Shown here: piece by piece, positions 26,526-35,801 of the stretch
How the letters are laid out: every line of letters begins with the position of its first letter
Position numbering within the stretch: position 1 is the first letter of the stretch
Source of the DNA: JAPYTY01 sp036338435
GTDB taxonomy: Bacteria; Acidobacteriota; UBA6911; RPQK01; JADFOI01
Reading direction: 5' to 3'
NCBI GenBank assembly: GCA_036338435.1
Contig: JAYZCG010000014.1
Span: forward strand, 87,745-151,744
Length of the DNA: 64,000 nucleotides
The notes under the pieces: model-generated
Databases searched by the model: none
Told to the model about the DNA's origin: nothing
What the model saw: the letters and a program-made list of their open reading frames with translations, nothing else
Program-made: the position numbers and the translations under genes

Positions 26526-27410
26526 ATGAGTGTGGTACTAATTCTCGGTACAAGGGGCGGGCTCGGACACATGGTGGAAAGGGTCCTACTACGTTGCGAG
26601 GAGTTGACCACAGTTGGAACCTGTAGAGGTGATGTCCCGGGCACCTTCTATTTTGATGTCAAAAACGGTCTAAGCGGCCTGCAGCAGATCGTGCAAGAAC
26701 ATGGGCCTTTCGACTATTTGATCAACTGCATTGGGATCCTCAGATCAGCAATAGATGAGAGCAATGTGGAGTCGGTGCGTCGATCGGAAGCAGTCAACGC
26801 CATCTTTCCCCATACCCTCGCCGATTTGGCGAATAAAATAGGTGCCAAGATAATACATGTCTCAACTGATGCCGTCTTTTCTGATGGCGCCGGAACATGT
26901 TCAGAGGACGACCCTATTAGCTGTATAGATATTTATGGAAAGAGCAAGGCCCAGGGGGAGGTGATCGCTCCAGATGTTTTAAATTTCCGATGCTCAATTA
27001 TTGGACCTCACCCCTACAAAAAAGAAGGACTCGTAGAATGGTTCCTAGCCCAGAAGCCGGGTACGGAGGTTTTAGGATATAAGGATCACCTATGGAATGG
27101 AGTCACTACTCTCCAGTTGGCTCAGTTGTTCCAACTCATAATCCTAAATCAGCGTTTTGAGTCGATCCGAAATGAGGGCCCCATTCACCATTTTTGTCCT
27201 AATCGGGTGGTGTCAAAAGAGGAGCTTTTGCATATCTTGAAGTCAGAATTCGATCAGCCAGTCAAAATCAGATCCGTCTTAGCCCCTGGGGGATCGATCA
27301 ATCGTGTTTTAAAGACCCGCTATGTTGAAATCAATAAACTCTGTGGACACGATTTCCCAATGCAAAAAGCCATACGGGAGTTGTTGTTGGAGATGCGCGA
27401 CGTTGTATAA
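26526..27410 (+). CDS. RmlD-like sugar-nucleotide reductase
   Basis: This 294-residue SDR begins with VVLILGTRGGLG, has INCIGILRSA, HVSTDAVFS and the catalytic YGKSKAQGE. This is the RmlD/WbvR group that reduces a 4-keto-6-deoxy intermediate. With a UDP-GlcNAc 2-epimerase-like gene and a cupin gene downstream, the likely product is UDP-L-RhaNAc, then UDP-L-QuiNAc or UDP-L-FucNAc (inference from WbvB/WbvR/WbvD and CapE/F/G pathways). The 4,6-dehydratase/5-epimerase that starts those routes is not identified next to it. The start directly follows the methyltransferase stop. Confidence 0.85.
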   Translation: MSVVLILGTRGGLGHMVERVLLRCEELTTVGTCRGDVPGTFYFDVKNGLSGLQQIVQEHGPFDYLINCIGILRSAIDESNVESVRRSEAVNAIFPHTLADLANKIGAKIIHVSTDAVFSDGAGTCSEDDPISCIDIYGKSKAQGEVIAPDVLNFRCSIIGPHPYKKEGLVEWFLAQKPGTEVLGYKDHLWNGVTTLQLAQLFQLIILNQRFESIRNEGPIHHFCPNRVVSKEELLHILKSEFDQPVKIRSVLAPGGSINRVLKTRYVEINKLCGHDFPMQKAIRELLLEMRDVV

Positions 27411-27477
27411 CGTTTTGGGTAAACTTGATAGGACGGTGTGGAGATTTGTCTTCCCATTTTAATACAATACTGAACTT

Positions 27478-28662
27478 ATGAAAAAGAAACGACTTGCTTT
27501 TGTCCTAGGGATACGACCCGATGTTATCAGAGCTAGCTTAGTGCTCAATTCGATCCGCTCAGATCCGGAGTTTGACGTTCGTTTTATCTGGTCCGGCCAA
27601 CACTATTCTGACAACCTAAAAGACATGTTTTTCAGGGAACTAAGTGTTCAACCGCCGGAAATTGAATTGAATGCTGGTGGTGAGACCGACGCAGCGATAA
27701 GTTCTTCTGTTATCGCCAGTCTATACCCAGTTCTGAGGGACTTCAGGCCGGAGGCGGTGGTTTTTCTGGGCGACACTAATACGGTCATGGGGTGCTTGGC
27801 CGCTGCACAGTTGGACATTCCGATTGTGCATATTGAAGGATGTATGCGATCCTACGACTGGCGCATGCCGGAGGAGAAGTATCGCACGACTATTGATCAT
27901 CTTTCCGATGTTATATACACGTACTATGAGGAATATAAACAGCAGGGCATCGCGGAGGGATTGAATCCTGAAAATATTGTATTGACTACGAATCCAATCG
28001 TGGATGTTCTTAACAAGTACTACTACGATAAGAAAGACTACTATGACGAATTGGGTAGCGATACCTTCTTTAGAGATAGGGATATAGAACCCGGCCAGTA
28101 TTATTTAATGACGTGCCATCGGCGTGAGAATGTCCATTTGTTGGAGTCATTTAAGCATATTCTTGGTCTTGTTGGTGCCACTGATCGAAAGGTCTATTTC
28201 ACCGCCAGTTACCGCACGCAAAAGGTATTGAAGGAGAATGGATTGGAGGTGCCTCCAAACGTGATTATGGTGGATCCTATCGGATATGAGGAGATGCTAG
28301 TTCTGATGACCAACTCACGCGGGGTCATCACCGATTCGGGAACCGTAGTCGAGGAAACCTGTGTTTTACAGGTGCCCTCGTTGCAAATCCGCAAATCAAC
28401 AGAGCGCCCTCAGGTTTATGATGTGGGTTCAAGTGTAAAGTATGACCCAGCTCAACCAGAGGATTATCCGGTGGAGATGGTTTATGCCAAGTTGGAGTCC
28501 CTGTACGGCAAAGAATGGGAGAATCCATTAGGAGACGGGCGGGCATCAGAACGTATGACAGCAGATCTCTCAAAGCGTCTTCGGGAAGGAGCTTTTCATC
28601 GCCATAGACCAGCGGACTACCATCTGGACATCCGACGTTCTTTTAGAGAGGATGGGCTATGA
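27478..28662 (+). CDS. wecB: Non-hydrolysing UDP-N-acetylhexosamine 2-epimerase family
   Basis: The 394-residue protein has the GT-B-like epimerase layout: LGIRPDVIRASL near the start, WSGQHYSDN, VVFLGDTNTV, HIEGCMRS, TCHRRENVH and ITDSGTVVEE. These are typical of WecB and of the CapG/WbjD/WbvD branch that inverts C2 of UDP-L-amino sugars. The neighbouring RmlD-like reductase and cupin suggest the latter role over UDP-ManNAc formation. Its stop overlaps the cupin gene start by ATGA. The gap of 67 bases before it is short. Confidence 0.9.
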   Translation: MKKKRLAFVLGIRPDVIRASLVLNSIRSDPEFDVRFIWSGQHYSDNLKDMFFRELSVQPPEIELNAGGETDAAISSSVIASLYPVLRDFRPEAVVFLGDTNTVMGCLAAAQLDIPIVHIEGCMRSYDWRMPEEKYRTTIDHLSDVIYTYYEEYKQQGIAEGLNPENIVLTTNPIVDVLNKYYYDKKDYYDELGSDTFFRDRDIEPGQYYLMTCHRRENVHLLESFKHILGLVGATDRKVYFTASYRTQKVLKENGLEVPPNVIMVDPIGYEEMLVLMTNSRGVITDSGTVVEETCVLQVPSLQIRKSTERPQVYDVGSSVKYDPAQPEDYPVEMVYAKLESLYGKEWENPLGDGRASERMTADLSKRLREGAFHRHRPADYHLDIRRSFREDGL

Positions 28663-29099
28663 GCAAACCGAGACTGATTGAAGGAGAGACTAGGATTGAT
28701 GATCGCGGTCAACTATCGTTTGTTAACGACTTTAGTTTTGATGACGTCAAACGATTTTACGTTGTGAGCAACCATCAGGCTGGATTCGTACGTGCATGGC
28801 ATGCACATCGGCACGAGACTAAGTATGTATTTGTCCTTCAGGGTGCAGCTATTGTTGGAGCGGTTCAGATAGATGATTGGAAGACGCCTAGCCGGGACAG
28901 TGAGGTGCACAGCTTTGTTCTATCCGCCGACAAACCCGCCGTTCTTTGCGTTCCCTCCGGCTTTGCCAATGGGTTCAAGTCCTTGACTACCGATACGCAA
29001 GTGGCCTTTTTTTCTACTGCCACTATCGAAGAATCTCAAGACGACGATATCCGCTTTGACTCCCGCTATTGGGATATTTGGAATGTCGTGGAACGTTGA
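28659..29099 (+). CDS. RmlC-like cupin, sugar epimerase family
   Basis: The 146-residue single-domain cupin has RIDDRGQL, then VVSNHQAGFVRAWHAHRHETK, split over two strands, with the histidine cluster of the first cupin motif. A second motif near CVPSGFANGFKSL follows. It resembles the sugar 3,5-epimerase/ketoisomerase group. In Staphylococcus CapF a cupin is fused to the SDR reductase; here a cupin and an RmlD-like SDR are separate genes either side of the 2-epimerase. It overlaps the epimerase gene by ATGA, supporting a joint role. Confidence 0.82.
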   Translation: MSKPRLIEGETRIDDRGQLSFVNDFSFDDVKRFYVVSNHQAGFVRAWHAHRHETKYVFVLQGAAIVGAVQIDDWKTPSRDSEVHSFVLSADKPAVLCVPSGFANGFKSLTTDTQVAFFSTATIEESQDDDIRFDSRYWDIWNVVER

Positions 29100-29129
29100 T
29101 AGATCTGGCATCGAATTCATTATTTCTCT

Positions 29130-30359
29130 GTGAACATTTTATTGATTACGGATCAGTATCCTCCTGAAATACGGTCAATCTCCTATATGATCCAGGAGTT
29201 GGCTGAAGGATTGGTCCGGAGAGGACATGAAGTCACTGTCGTGGTGTCGTATCCCAGACACGTCTTTCTGGCAAATAGGCATTCCACAACACGTCCACAA
29301 GTAGACGGGGTTAAGGTTTTGAGGGTAAACACTTTGCACTATCGGACGAGTAGCTATCTAATCCGAGGAATCGGAGAATTGTTGTTGCCGTTTTTATTTT
29401 TCAGAAAACTTAGAAAGTCAGGTCCCCAAGAAGTAGACGTCGTGATCATGTATAGCCCTCCACTGACACTCACTATCCTTGGGAGAATGGTCAAACGATT
29501 GTACCAGGCTCGTTTTATCGTAAACATTCAAGACATTTTCCCCCAAAACGCCATTGATTTAGGTATCTTGAGGAATTCGCTCTTAATTGGTTTTTTTGAA
29601 CGCCTTGAAAACAAGGCGTACTCCTCTGCCGATCAGATCACTACACATTCGAAGCAGAATGCGGAATACTTAATTAATGCAAAGAATGTTCCTAGGAATA
29701 AGGTATCAACAGTCCACAACTGGATTGATTTGTCTTCTTACAAAGAATCAAAAGGTGCTGGGATATTTTTACAGCGTTACGGGCTGGAGGGGAAATTCAT
29801 TTTCTTGCTTGCTGGGATATTAGGGCCTTCACAACAGCTTAATTTTCTAATAGAGGTAGCCAGAGAGGTTCGAGACATTTCGGAGATTTGTTTTCTGATC
29901 GTGGGAGAGGGAAGTGCGAAAAATGAGGCACAGAACCTGGTTGTACACTACGGGCTTGATAATGTGAAATTTCAGCCTTTTGTTCCTAAAGAGGATTATC
30001 CTGAGTTGGTTAAGGACGTGGATGTGGGGGTAGCGTGTTTGAACAGCAAAAATAAAACACCTGTCTATCCTGGAAAAATTGTAGGGTTCATGGCGTCAGG
30101 GATCCCCGTGGTTGCCTTCCTACATAGGGAAAGTGACGGCCATCAGATGATTAAAGAGGCGGGTTGTGGGTACACGACTGTATCGGATGATCATCTGAAA
30201 GCAGCAGACCTTGTCAGGAAGATGTACTACGAACGAGATCGCCTCAGAGGTCTTGGTGAGAAAGGTTTTCAGTATGCCACTGCCCATTTTTCTAAAGAAG
30301 TTGCGATAGATGAAATGGAGAAACTGCTTCTCGATTCGGAGAGAACACAAGTTATTTGA
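29130..30359 (+). CDS. WbuB-like glycosyltransferase family 4
   Basis: The 409-residue GT4 opens with LLITDQYPPEIRSISYMI and has VNIQDIFPQNAIDLG, VSTVHNWIDL and a C-terminal donor region with VYPGKIVGFMASGIPVV, in pieces. This is characteristic of the WbuB group, in which members transfer L-FucNAc or related amino sugars onto Und-PP-linked sugars. Its position directly after the L-amino-sugar synthesis genes fits that specificity. The start is a GTG. Specific donor and linkage remain inference. Confidence 0.88.
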   Translation: MNILLITDQYPPEIRSISYMIQELAEGLVRRGHEVTVVVSYPRHVFLANRHSTTRPQVDGVKVLRVNTLHYRTSSYLIRGIGELLLPFLFFRKLRKSGPQEVDVVIMYSPPLTLTILGRMVKRLYQARFIVNIQDIFPQNAIDLGILRNSLLIGFFERLENKAYSSADQITTHSKQNAEYLINAKNVPRNKVSTVHNWIDLSSYKESKGAGIFLQRYGLEGKFIFLLAGILGPSQQLNFLIEVAREVRDISEICFLIVGEGSAKNEAQNLVVHYGLDNVKFQPFVPKEDYPELVKDVDVGVACLNSKNKTPVYPGKIVGFMASGIPVVAFLHRESDGHQMIKEAGCGYTTVSDDHLKAADLVRKMYYERDRLRGLGEKGFQYATAHFSKEVAIDEMEKLLLDSERTQVI

Positions 30360-30398
30360 GATTGATAGTTGAGAGGATCAACTCTTGGACACGCGATC

Positions 30399-31394
30399 AT
30401 GGCCGAGCAAGGTAAAGTAGCCCTGGTTACCGGTGCTACTGGGACCATAGGGCCAGTTCTGGTGCGCGATCTATTAAAAAAAGGTTATAGGGTACGTGTT
30501 CTTCTCCGGAGCCCTCCCCCGTCAGGAATCCTCCCCTCATCTGCACAGCCTATTTTGGGAGACATCACGGATTTTCAGGCGGTAGCAAAAGCAGTAAGTG
30601 GAGTGGATTACATTTTCCATCTAGCGGCAAAACTCCATACCAGCAACACTAGCGCGTCGGAGCGTTCAGAGTGTGAGAGAGTTAATGTTGAAGGCACACA
30701 ATGTATTACAGATGTAGCTAAAGAAACTGAAGTAAGTCGACTTGTTTTTTTCAGTACCATTTCTGTTTACGGAGCGTGTCGGAGATCCGAGGTATTTGAT
30801 GAGAGTTCTCCTCCTAGACCACAATCTTTATACGCAGAGACAAAGTGTGCGGGTGAAGCAATTGTGTTAAGCGCAAGACGATCAAATACGCAAGAGCCGT
30901 TGGCCGTAGTACTACGCTTAGCAGCCGTCTATGGACCACGCTTAAAGGGGAACTATGCTCGTCTTGTCTCAGCCCTTCGCAACGGGTGGTTCATTCCACT
31001 TGGCGACGGATGCAATCGGCGCACTCTTGTCTATGATGAAGATGTATCAACGGCGGCTTTGCTGGCAGTCGAACATCCTGGAGCTGCCGGACAGGTCTAC
31101 AATGTTACCGATGGGAATGTTCATACGTTGCAGGATATTCTGGAGGCTATTTGTTGTGCCTTGGATCGGAAACCGCCGAGATTCTATTTTCCCGTTGCGC
31201 CTGTTCGTTTTTTGACAAGTGTGCTGGAAAGTATCTCACGCCCAGTGGGAATTCGTCTTCCCATCGATCATATGATGATCGATAAGCTTGTTGAGGATGT
31301 GGCAGTGGAGGGAGACAAAATCTGCAAAGAGTTAAACTATCGAGCTAGAGTGAATCTGGCTGAGGGTTGGTACCACAGTCTGTTAGGCAAATGA
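30399..31394 (+). CDS. NAD-dependent nucleotide-sugar epimerase/reductase (SDR)
   Basis: The 331-residue extended SDR has the cofactor motif LVTGATGTIGP, HLAAKLH, FSTISVYG and the catalytic YAETK. It resembles the epimerases that sit beside WbpL-like transferases in O-antigen loci (WbpV/FnlA-type, reducing or epimerising the 4-keto sugar before transfer). The frame starts with a TTG at 30369, but the ATG at 30399 matches the usual start just before the Rossmann motif. The downstream gene encodes the WecA/WbpL-like initiating transferase, so this enzyme may supply its donor. Confidence 0.86.
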   Translation: MAEQGKVALVTGATGTIGPVLVRDLLKKGYRVRVLLRSPPPSGILPSSAQPILGDITDFQAVAKAVSGVDYIFHLAAKLHTSNTSASERSECERVNVEGTQCITDVAKETEVSRLVFFSTISVYGACRRSEVFDESSPPRPQSLYAETKCAGEAIVLSARRSNTQEPLAVVLRLAAVYGPRLKGNYARLVSALRNGWFIPLGDGCNRRTLVYDEDVSTAALLAVEHPGAAGQVYNVTDGNVHTLQDILEAICCALDRKPPRFYFPVAPVRFLTSVLESISRPVGIRLPIDHMMIDKLVEDVAVEGDKICKELNYRARVNLAEGWYHSLLGK

Positions 31395-31485
31395 GACATT
31401 GGTCCTACTTTTCGAAGATTACAAAACAAAGTGTCTGTGAGGTGGGGTGTTTTCTGCAAAGGTTTTTTGACGTGGTCAAGTTAAG

Positions 31486-32553
31486 ATGTCTCCAATCATA
31501 ATTCTCAGTTTTGTAATCGCAGGTTTGTCCTGCCTCGGAGTTGCTATGTTACGCCGATGGGCCGAGAGGCATAGTGTGCTGGACATTCCTAACAAACGTA
31601 GTTCCCACGATCGTCCGATTCCCCATGTGGGCGGATTGGCCATCGTGACGATCACGCTGCTCGGTGTGGTCATCTTTTGGTTTCAGGATCCAACTTGGTC
31701 TGTCGCGGAAATTTTCACTTTTGTAGCAGGGGGTGGTTTTGTAGCTTGTGCAGGTCTAGTAGACGATTTGTATGGAATGTCTCGACGTCTACGACTTCTG
31801 ATACACGGATTATGCGCTATGGTGGTTATTCTTGGAATCGGATCCTGGAATACAGTTGTCATTCCTCTTTCTGGACAATTGGATTTGGGTTGGCTTGGTG
31901 TACTCATTACATTTGTATGGATCACAGGACTCACCAATGCCTACAATTTTATGGATGGCATGGATGGTTTGGCTGGTGGACAAGCGGTTGTAGCCGGTTC
32001 AGCCTGGATCATGCTGGGGTGGCTTAGTGATCAAGGCCTAGTGATGCTAGTGGGTGCGTTACTAGCATCAAGTTGCTTGGGGTTCTTAGTCCATAATTGG
32101 CCGCCTGCCCGGATTTTTATGGGTGATGTGGGGAGTATCTTCTTGGGTTATACCTTTGCAGGTTTGTCGGTCATTGGAGCACAACGTGATCCTACCCTGG
32201 CTCTATCTGGTGTGCTGATTTTGTGGCCATTTGTCTTTGATACCTCTTTCACTCTGTTACGTCGCCTGAGTCGTGGAGAAAATATATTCGTCGCGCATCG
32301 ATCGCATCTGTACCAGCGTTTATTAATTGTTGGTCACACCCATCGCTTTTTGTCACTACTTTATATTACTCTGGCCGCAGTCGGAGCCATCATGGCACAA
32401 ATCTTTACAATGGGGGTTCCTACCAGTTCTTTCCTCGTGGTGTTTCTTGTTCCTTTAATGTGCTTGGTATTGTGGGCTTTTGTCATTCGTGAAGAGCGTA
32501 AGTACGCTCGAAGTCTACGGCCTCGAGTTCCTGGTTTGGATGAGGCGGGATGA
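31486..32553 (+). CDS. WecA/WbpL-like undecaprenyl-phosphate HexNAc-1-phosphate transferase
   Basis: The 355-residue polytopic membrane protein belongs to the MraY/WecA family. Seen are RSSHDRPIPHVGG after the first helix, the acidic GLVDDLYG, the catalytic NFMDGMDGLAGG, FMGDVGS and the cytoplasmic FVAHRSHLYQRL. It transfers a HexNAc-1-P (GlcNAc, or FucNAc/QuiNAc for the WbpL branch) from UDP to undecaprenyl phosphate, the first step of the glycan. Its stop overlaps the start of the CapD-like dehydratase by ATGA, a common pairing in O-antigen loci. Confidence 0.92.
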   Translation: MSPIIILSFVIAGLSCLGVAMLRRWAERHSVLDIPNKRSSHDRPIPHVGGLAIVTITLLGVVIFWFQDPTWSVAEIFTFVAGGGFVACAGLVDDLYGMSRRLRLLIHGLCAMVVILGIGSWNTVVIPLSGQLDLGWLGVLITFVWITGLTNAYNFMDGMDGLAGGQAVVAGSAWIMLGWLSDQGLVMLVGALLASSCLGFLVHNWPPARIFMGDVGSIFLGYTFAGLSVIGAQRDPTLALSGVLILWPFVFDTSFTLLRRLSRGENIFVAHRSHLYQRLLIVGHTHRFLSLLYITLAAVGAIMAQIFTMGVPTSSFLVVFLVPLMCLVLWAFVIREERKYARSLRPRVPGLDEAG

Positions 32554-34469
32554 TGGGTGTCTTTCCTACTTTTTCTGGTCCTATGAATAGAATCGTTACG
32601 AAGACGAGTCTAGATGCTGTTGTCTACGGGTTCTCCTTTATCCTAGCTTACTGGATTCGTTTCGACGGGAAACCCCCAGCGGATTATTTTCAGCAGGTGC
32701 AGTTTCTGCTGCTGTTAGTAATTTGGATAAGGCTTGTCACTAGCTATCTATTTGGAGTATATCGGCAAGTTTGGAGTTATGTCAGTCTCAATGACATCTT
32801 GACTTTAGGTATTGCAACCGTCGTTCCATCGTCAGTTTTTATACTGGCTAGACTAGTTCTCTCCTCTGAGCAGCAAATCTGGCGGATTGCCCTAAGCATA
32901 ATACTGATCGATTGGTTGCTGTCATTCGGTGGTAGTACGGGTGTGCGTTTATTAGCACGCCTTTGGTTTGAGAGGAATGAGTCCAGCCCAGTGAACGACC
33001 TCACCAAGTCTGCATCTCATAGAATTTTGCTTGTCGGAGCTGGCATGACAGGCATACTTGTGGCCAAGGAAGCAAGGAAACAGAAGAATCTTAACTGGAA
33101 TGTGGTGGGCTTTGTTGATGACGACCCTCACAAACTCAATACGATGATACATGGGCTCAAGGTCATTGGGCAGACCTCTGACATTCCCAACCTGGCCCAG
33201 AAACACAGCCTGGACAGGGTCATTATCACCATTTCTAATGCCAGTTCCAAAGACATACGCAGGATTGTTGAGACCTGTGAGGCCATACCAATTCCCGTTA
33301 AAATTGTTCCATCCATGTTTGAGATTCTGGATGACAAGGTGGAGATCAAAAAGCTTCGAGACGTTAACATCGTTGATTTGCTGGGCCGTGACGTAGCCGA
33401 CTTCAAGGGGCATTCAAAGAATGTCAAACAGTACTTTTACGGCAAAAAGGTCTTGATCACCGGTGCCGGAGGTTCCATCGGGAGCGAAATTTGTCGTCAG
33501 TTACATGCTTTTGCTCCATCTGAACTGATTTTGCTCGATAATCATGAGAACAGTTTGTACGAAATTGATTGCGAACTGGATGCTTTCCAGCCAAAAATAA
33601 TACGCAAAGCTGAGATTTGTGACATTCGGAATACTCAGCGTCTTTCTTCCTTATTGCATTCTTATCGTCCCGAGATTATTTTTCATGCTGCTGCTAACAA
33701 ACATGTCCCTCTTCTAGAACACAATAACGTTGAAGCTGTGGCTACCAATGTTCAGGGAACGCGAACTCTTTTGCATTTGGCTGAAGAAACTGATTGTGAA
33801 CGTTTCGTAATGTTATCGACTGATAAAGCGGTGTATCCGAGTAGCATTATGGGGGCCTGTAAGCGTATAGCCGAACTTATGATCCAAACTTCGGATAGCA
33901 AAAAAACTTCTTTTTCTTGTGTTCGTTTTGGAAATGTTCTGGGAAGTAGGGGGAGTGTGGTGCCGCTTTTCCGAAGCCAAATTAAGCGGGGCGGGCCTCT
34001 AACTATCACCGATCGGAATGCCACGCGATTCTTCATGACTATCCAAGAAGCAGCACAGCTAGTCATCAGGGCTACAACTTTGGGATCCAAAGGGGAAATC
34101 TATGTGCTCGATATGGGTAAACCAATCAAAATTTTCAACTTAGCTCAAGATATGATAAATCTTTCTGGCCTTTCCGATGACTCTATAGAAATCTGCTTTA
34201 CAGGGTTGAGACCAGGGGAAAAGTTGCATGAAGAGCTCGTTTATCCCTATGAAAAGGTCAGGCCCACTATATTCCCAAAGATTATTTCAGTTGACCCGGT
34301 TGAAATTAACTATGAGAGTTTTTGGCAAGATCTTGAAACCTTTCTAGAAGAGTATAGTTTGTTGCCGGAAGATTCTTTCCGTAAGCGGCTATTTCATTTG
34401 GTGTCTAGTCCTGTTTCATCAGATGTCGCCCCGGTGTCCAGGGGGCCTCTGCGCATAATCAAAAACTGA
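32550..34469 (+). CDS. WbpM/PglF/CapD-like membrane NDP-sugar 4,6-dehydratase
   Basis: The 639-residue protein has four hydrophobic helices in the first 140 residues and a first Rossmann segment LVGAGMTGILVAKE. The catalytic SDR domain follows, with VLITGAGGSIGSE, STDKAVYPSSIMGACK (Met replaces the usual catalytic Tyr, as in WbpM/PglF) and FTGLRPGEKLHEEL. It converts UDP-GlcNAc to the UDP-4-keto-6-deoxy sugar. This could feed the aminotransferase LegC downstream and the WbpL-type donor upstream. Tandem ATGs at 32550 and 32553 are both possible starts. Confidence 0.93.
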   Translation: MMGVFPTFSGPMNRIVTKTSLDAVVYGFSFILAYWIRFDGKPPADYFQQVQFLLLLVIWIRLVTSYLFGVYRQVWSYVSLNDILTLGIATVVPSSVFILARLVLSSEQQIWRIALSIILIDWLLSFGGSTGVRLLARLWFERNESSPVNDLTKSASHRILLVGAGMTGILVAKEARKQKNLNWNVVGFVDDDPHKLNTMIHGLKVIGQTSDIPNLAQKHSLDRVIITISNASSKDIRRIVETCEAIPIPVKIVPSMFEILDDKVEIKKLRDVNIVDLLGRDVADFKGHSKNVKQYFYGKKVLITGAGGSIGSEICRQLHAFAPSELILLDNHENSLYEIDCELDAFQPKIIRKAEICDIRNTQRLSSLLHSYRPEIIFHAAANKHVPLLEHNNVEAVATNVQGTRTLLHLAEETDCERFVMLSTDKAVYPSSIMGACKRIAELMIQTSDSKKTSFSCVRFGNVLGSRGSVVPLFRSQIKRGGPLTITDRNATRFFMTIQEAAQLVIRATTLGSKGEIYVLDMGKPIKIFNLAQDMINLSGLSDDSIEICFTGLRPGEKLHEELVYPYEKVRPTIFPKIISVDPVEINYESFWQDLETFLEEYSLLPEDSFRKRLFHLVSSPVSSDVAPVSRGPLRIIKN

Positions 34470-34513
34470 GCGAAATGACATACAGCTCGTAATGAGCAAA
34501 GAGGCGGGCCTTT

Positions 34514-34540
34514 CTAGGGAGCTATATGCTTTCTCCCTAG
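34514..34540. repeat. Perfect 8-bp inverted repeat between dehydratase and legC
   Basis: CTAGGGAG (34514-34521) and CTCCCTAG (34533-34540) form an 8-bp stem with an 11-base loop in the 95-base gap between the two genes. There is no T-run after it, so it is not a standard intrinsic terminator. It might be an mRNA processing or stability element. AGCTATAT also occurs twice around it. Confidence 0.45.
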
Positions 34541-34564
34541 CTATATAGAAATCACAAATCCACC

Positions 34565-35725
34565 ATGCTTGATCCTGATCATAAGAACACAATTCCTCTT
34601 TCCACTCCCTTTATCAATGGCAATGAGTGGCAGTATCTCAAAGAATGTCTTGATACTGGATGGGTGTCTTCAGCGGGTAGCTATGTAACCCGATTCGAGG
34701 AAACAGTAGCCGCTTATCTGGGAGTACGACATGCTGTGGCGACGGTGAGTGGGACTGCAGCTCTCCATGTAAGTCTTGCAGCCGCGGGTGTCCAAGCTAA
34801 TGATGAGGTTGTCGTTCCAACGCTGACTTTCGTTGCCTCAGTGAATGTAGTGAGGTATTGCAATGCCTTTCCAGTTTTCATGGATTGTGATCCTGACACC
34901 CTATGTGTTGATGTTGAGAAAATAATAGCCTTTCTCGAAAACAATTGTGACCGTAGCGAGAATGGTCTTTACAACAAGAAGAGTGGAAGAAGAATCAAGG
35001 CAATTATCCCAGTCCATATCTTCGGCCATCCGGTAGATTTAGACAACTTAATCAACATCTGTAATCGTTCTCATATAGATATTATTGAAGATGCTACTGA
35101 GAGTCTTGGATCCGAATACAAAGGTTCCAAAACTGGTACTTTGGGGCGCATTGGCTGTCTTTCTTTTAATGGGAACAAAATTATTACCACTGGTGGCGGC
35201 GGGATGGTCGTGACAAATGATAAAAGTTTAGCAGATCGAATGAGGCATCTAACAACTCAGGCCAGAACAGATGCTTTTGAGTATGACCACGACTTAGTTG
35301 GTTACAATTATCGCCTCCCGAATATCAATGCAGCCTTGGGAGTGGCCCAGATGGAGCAACTGGATTCCTTTCTGACCAATAAGCGTAAAAATGCACAATT
35401 GTATCGCGAGCTCTTGTCCGGGTTGGATGCGGTTGAGTTTCTTTTTGAGAAGCCGTGGGCCAGCAACAATTTTTGGTTTTATACTATAAAGGTTCCAGGA
35501 AGAGACAGGAATCCTCTAATGGATTATCTTCTTTCCCAGAATATCCAAGTGAGGCCAATCTGGAAGTTGATTCACACTCTGCCACTATACAGGGAATATG
35601 AGGCGTATAGTATTGACCAGGCTGAGGAAGTTTATGCTCGGTGCATTAATCTTCCTTGTAGTGTAAACCTTAAAACCAAAGACATAGAGTATATTTCTAA
35701 ACATATCACCAAATATTTCGAATAG
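34565..35725 (+). CDS. legC: LegC-type NDP-4-keto sugar aminotransferase (DegT/DnrJ/EryC1 family)
   Basis: The 386-residue PLP enzyme has the LegC-like opening PLSTPFINGNEWQYLKE and CLDTGWVSSAGSYV. The family motifs HAVATVSGTAALH and VVPTLTFVAS follow, with the active-site loop SFNGNKIITTGGGG carrying the PLP lysine (Lys205). LegC adds the C4 amino group to UDP-4-keto-6-deoxy-GlcNAc (or the GDP form) on the way to legionaminic acid. The preceding WbpM/PglF-like dehydratase could make its substrate. The next gene, a PtmE-like nucleotidyltransferase, belongs to the same pathway in Campylobacter. Confidence 0.9.
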   Translation: MLDPDHKNTIPLSTPFINGNEWQYLKECLDTGWVSSAGSYVTRFEETVAAYLGVRHAVATVSGTAALHVSLAAAGVQANDEVVVPTLTFVASVNVVRYCNAFPVFMDCDPDTLCVDVEKIIAFLENNCDRSENGLYNKKSGRRIKAIIPVHIFGHPVDLDNLINICNRSHIDIIEDATESLGSEYKGSKTGTLGRIGCLSFNGNKIITTGGGGMVVTNDKSLADRMRHLTTQARTDAFEYDHDLVGYNYRLPNINAALGVAQMEQLDSFLTNKRKNAQLYRELLSGLDAVEFLFEKPWASNNFWFYTIKVPGRDRNPLMDYLLSQNIQVRPIWKLIHTLPLYREYEAYSIDQAEEVYARCINLPCSVNLKTKDIEYISKHITKYFE

Positions 35726-35801
35726 GGGTCACAACCAATGGGATCATGGCATGGAAATGGTTTCACCCGTGTGTTATTGACCATTGTAGCGGGGTAGATA
35801 T

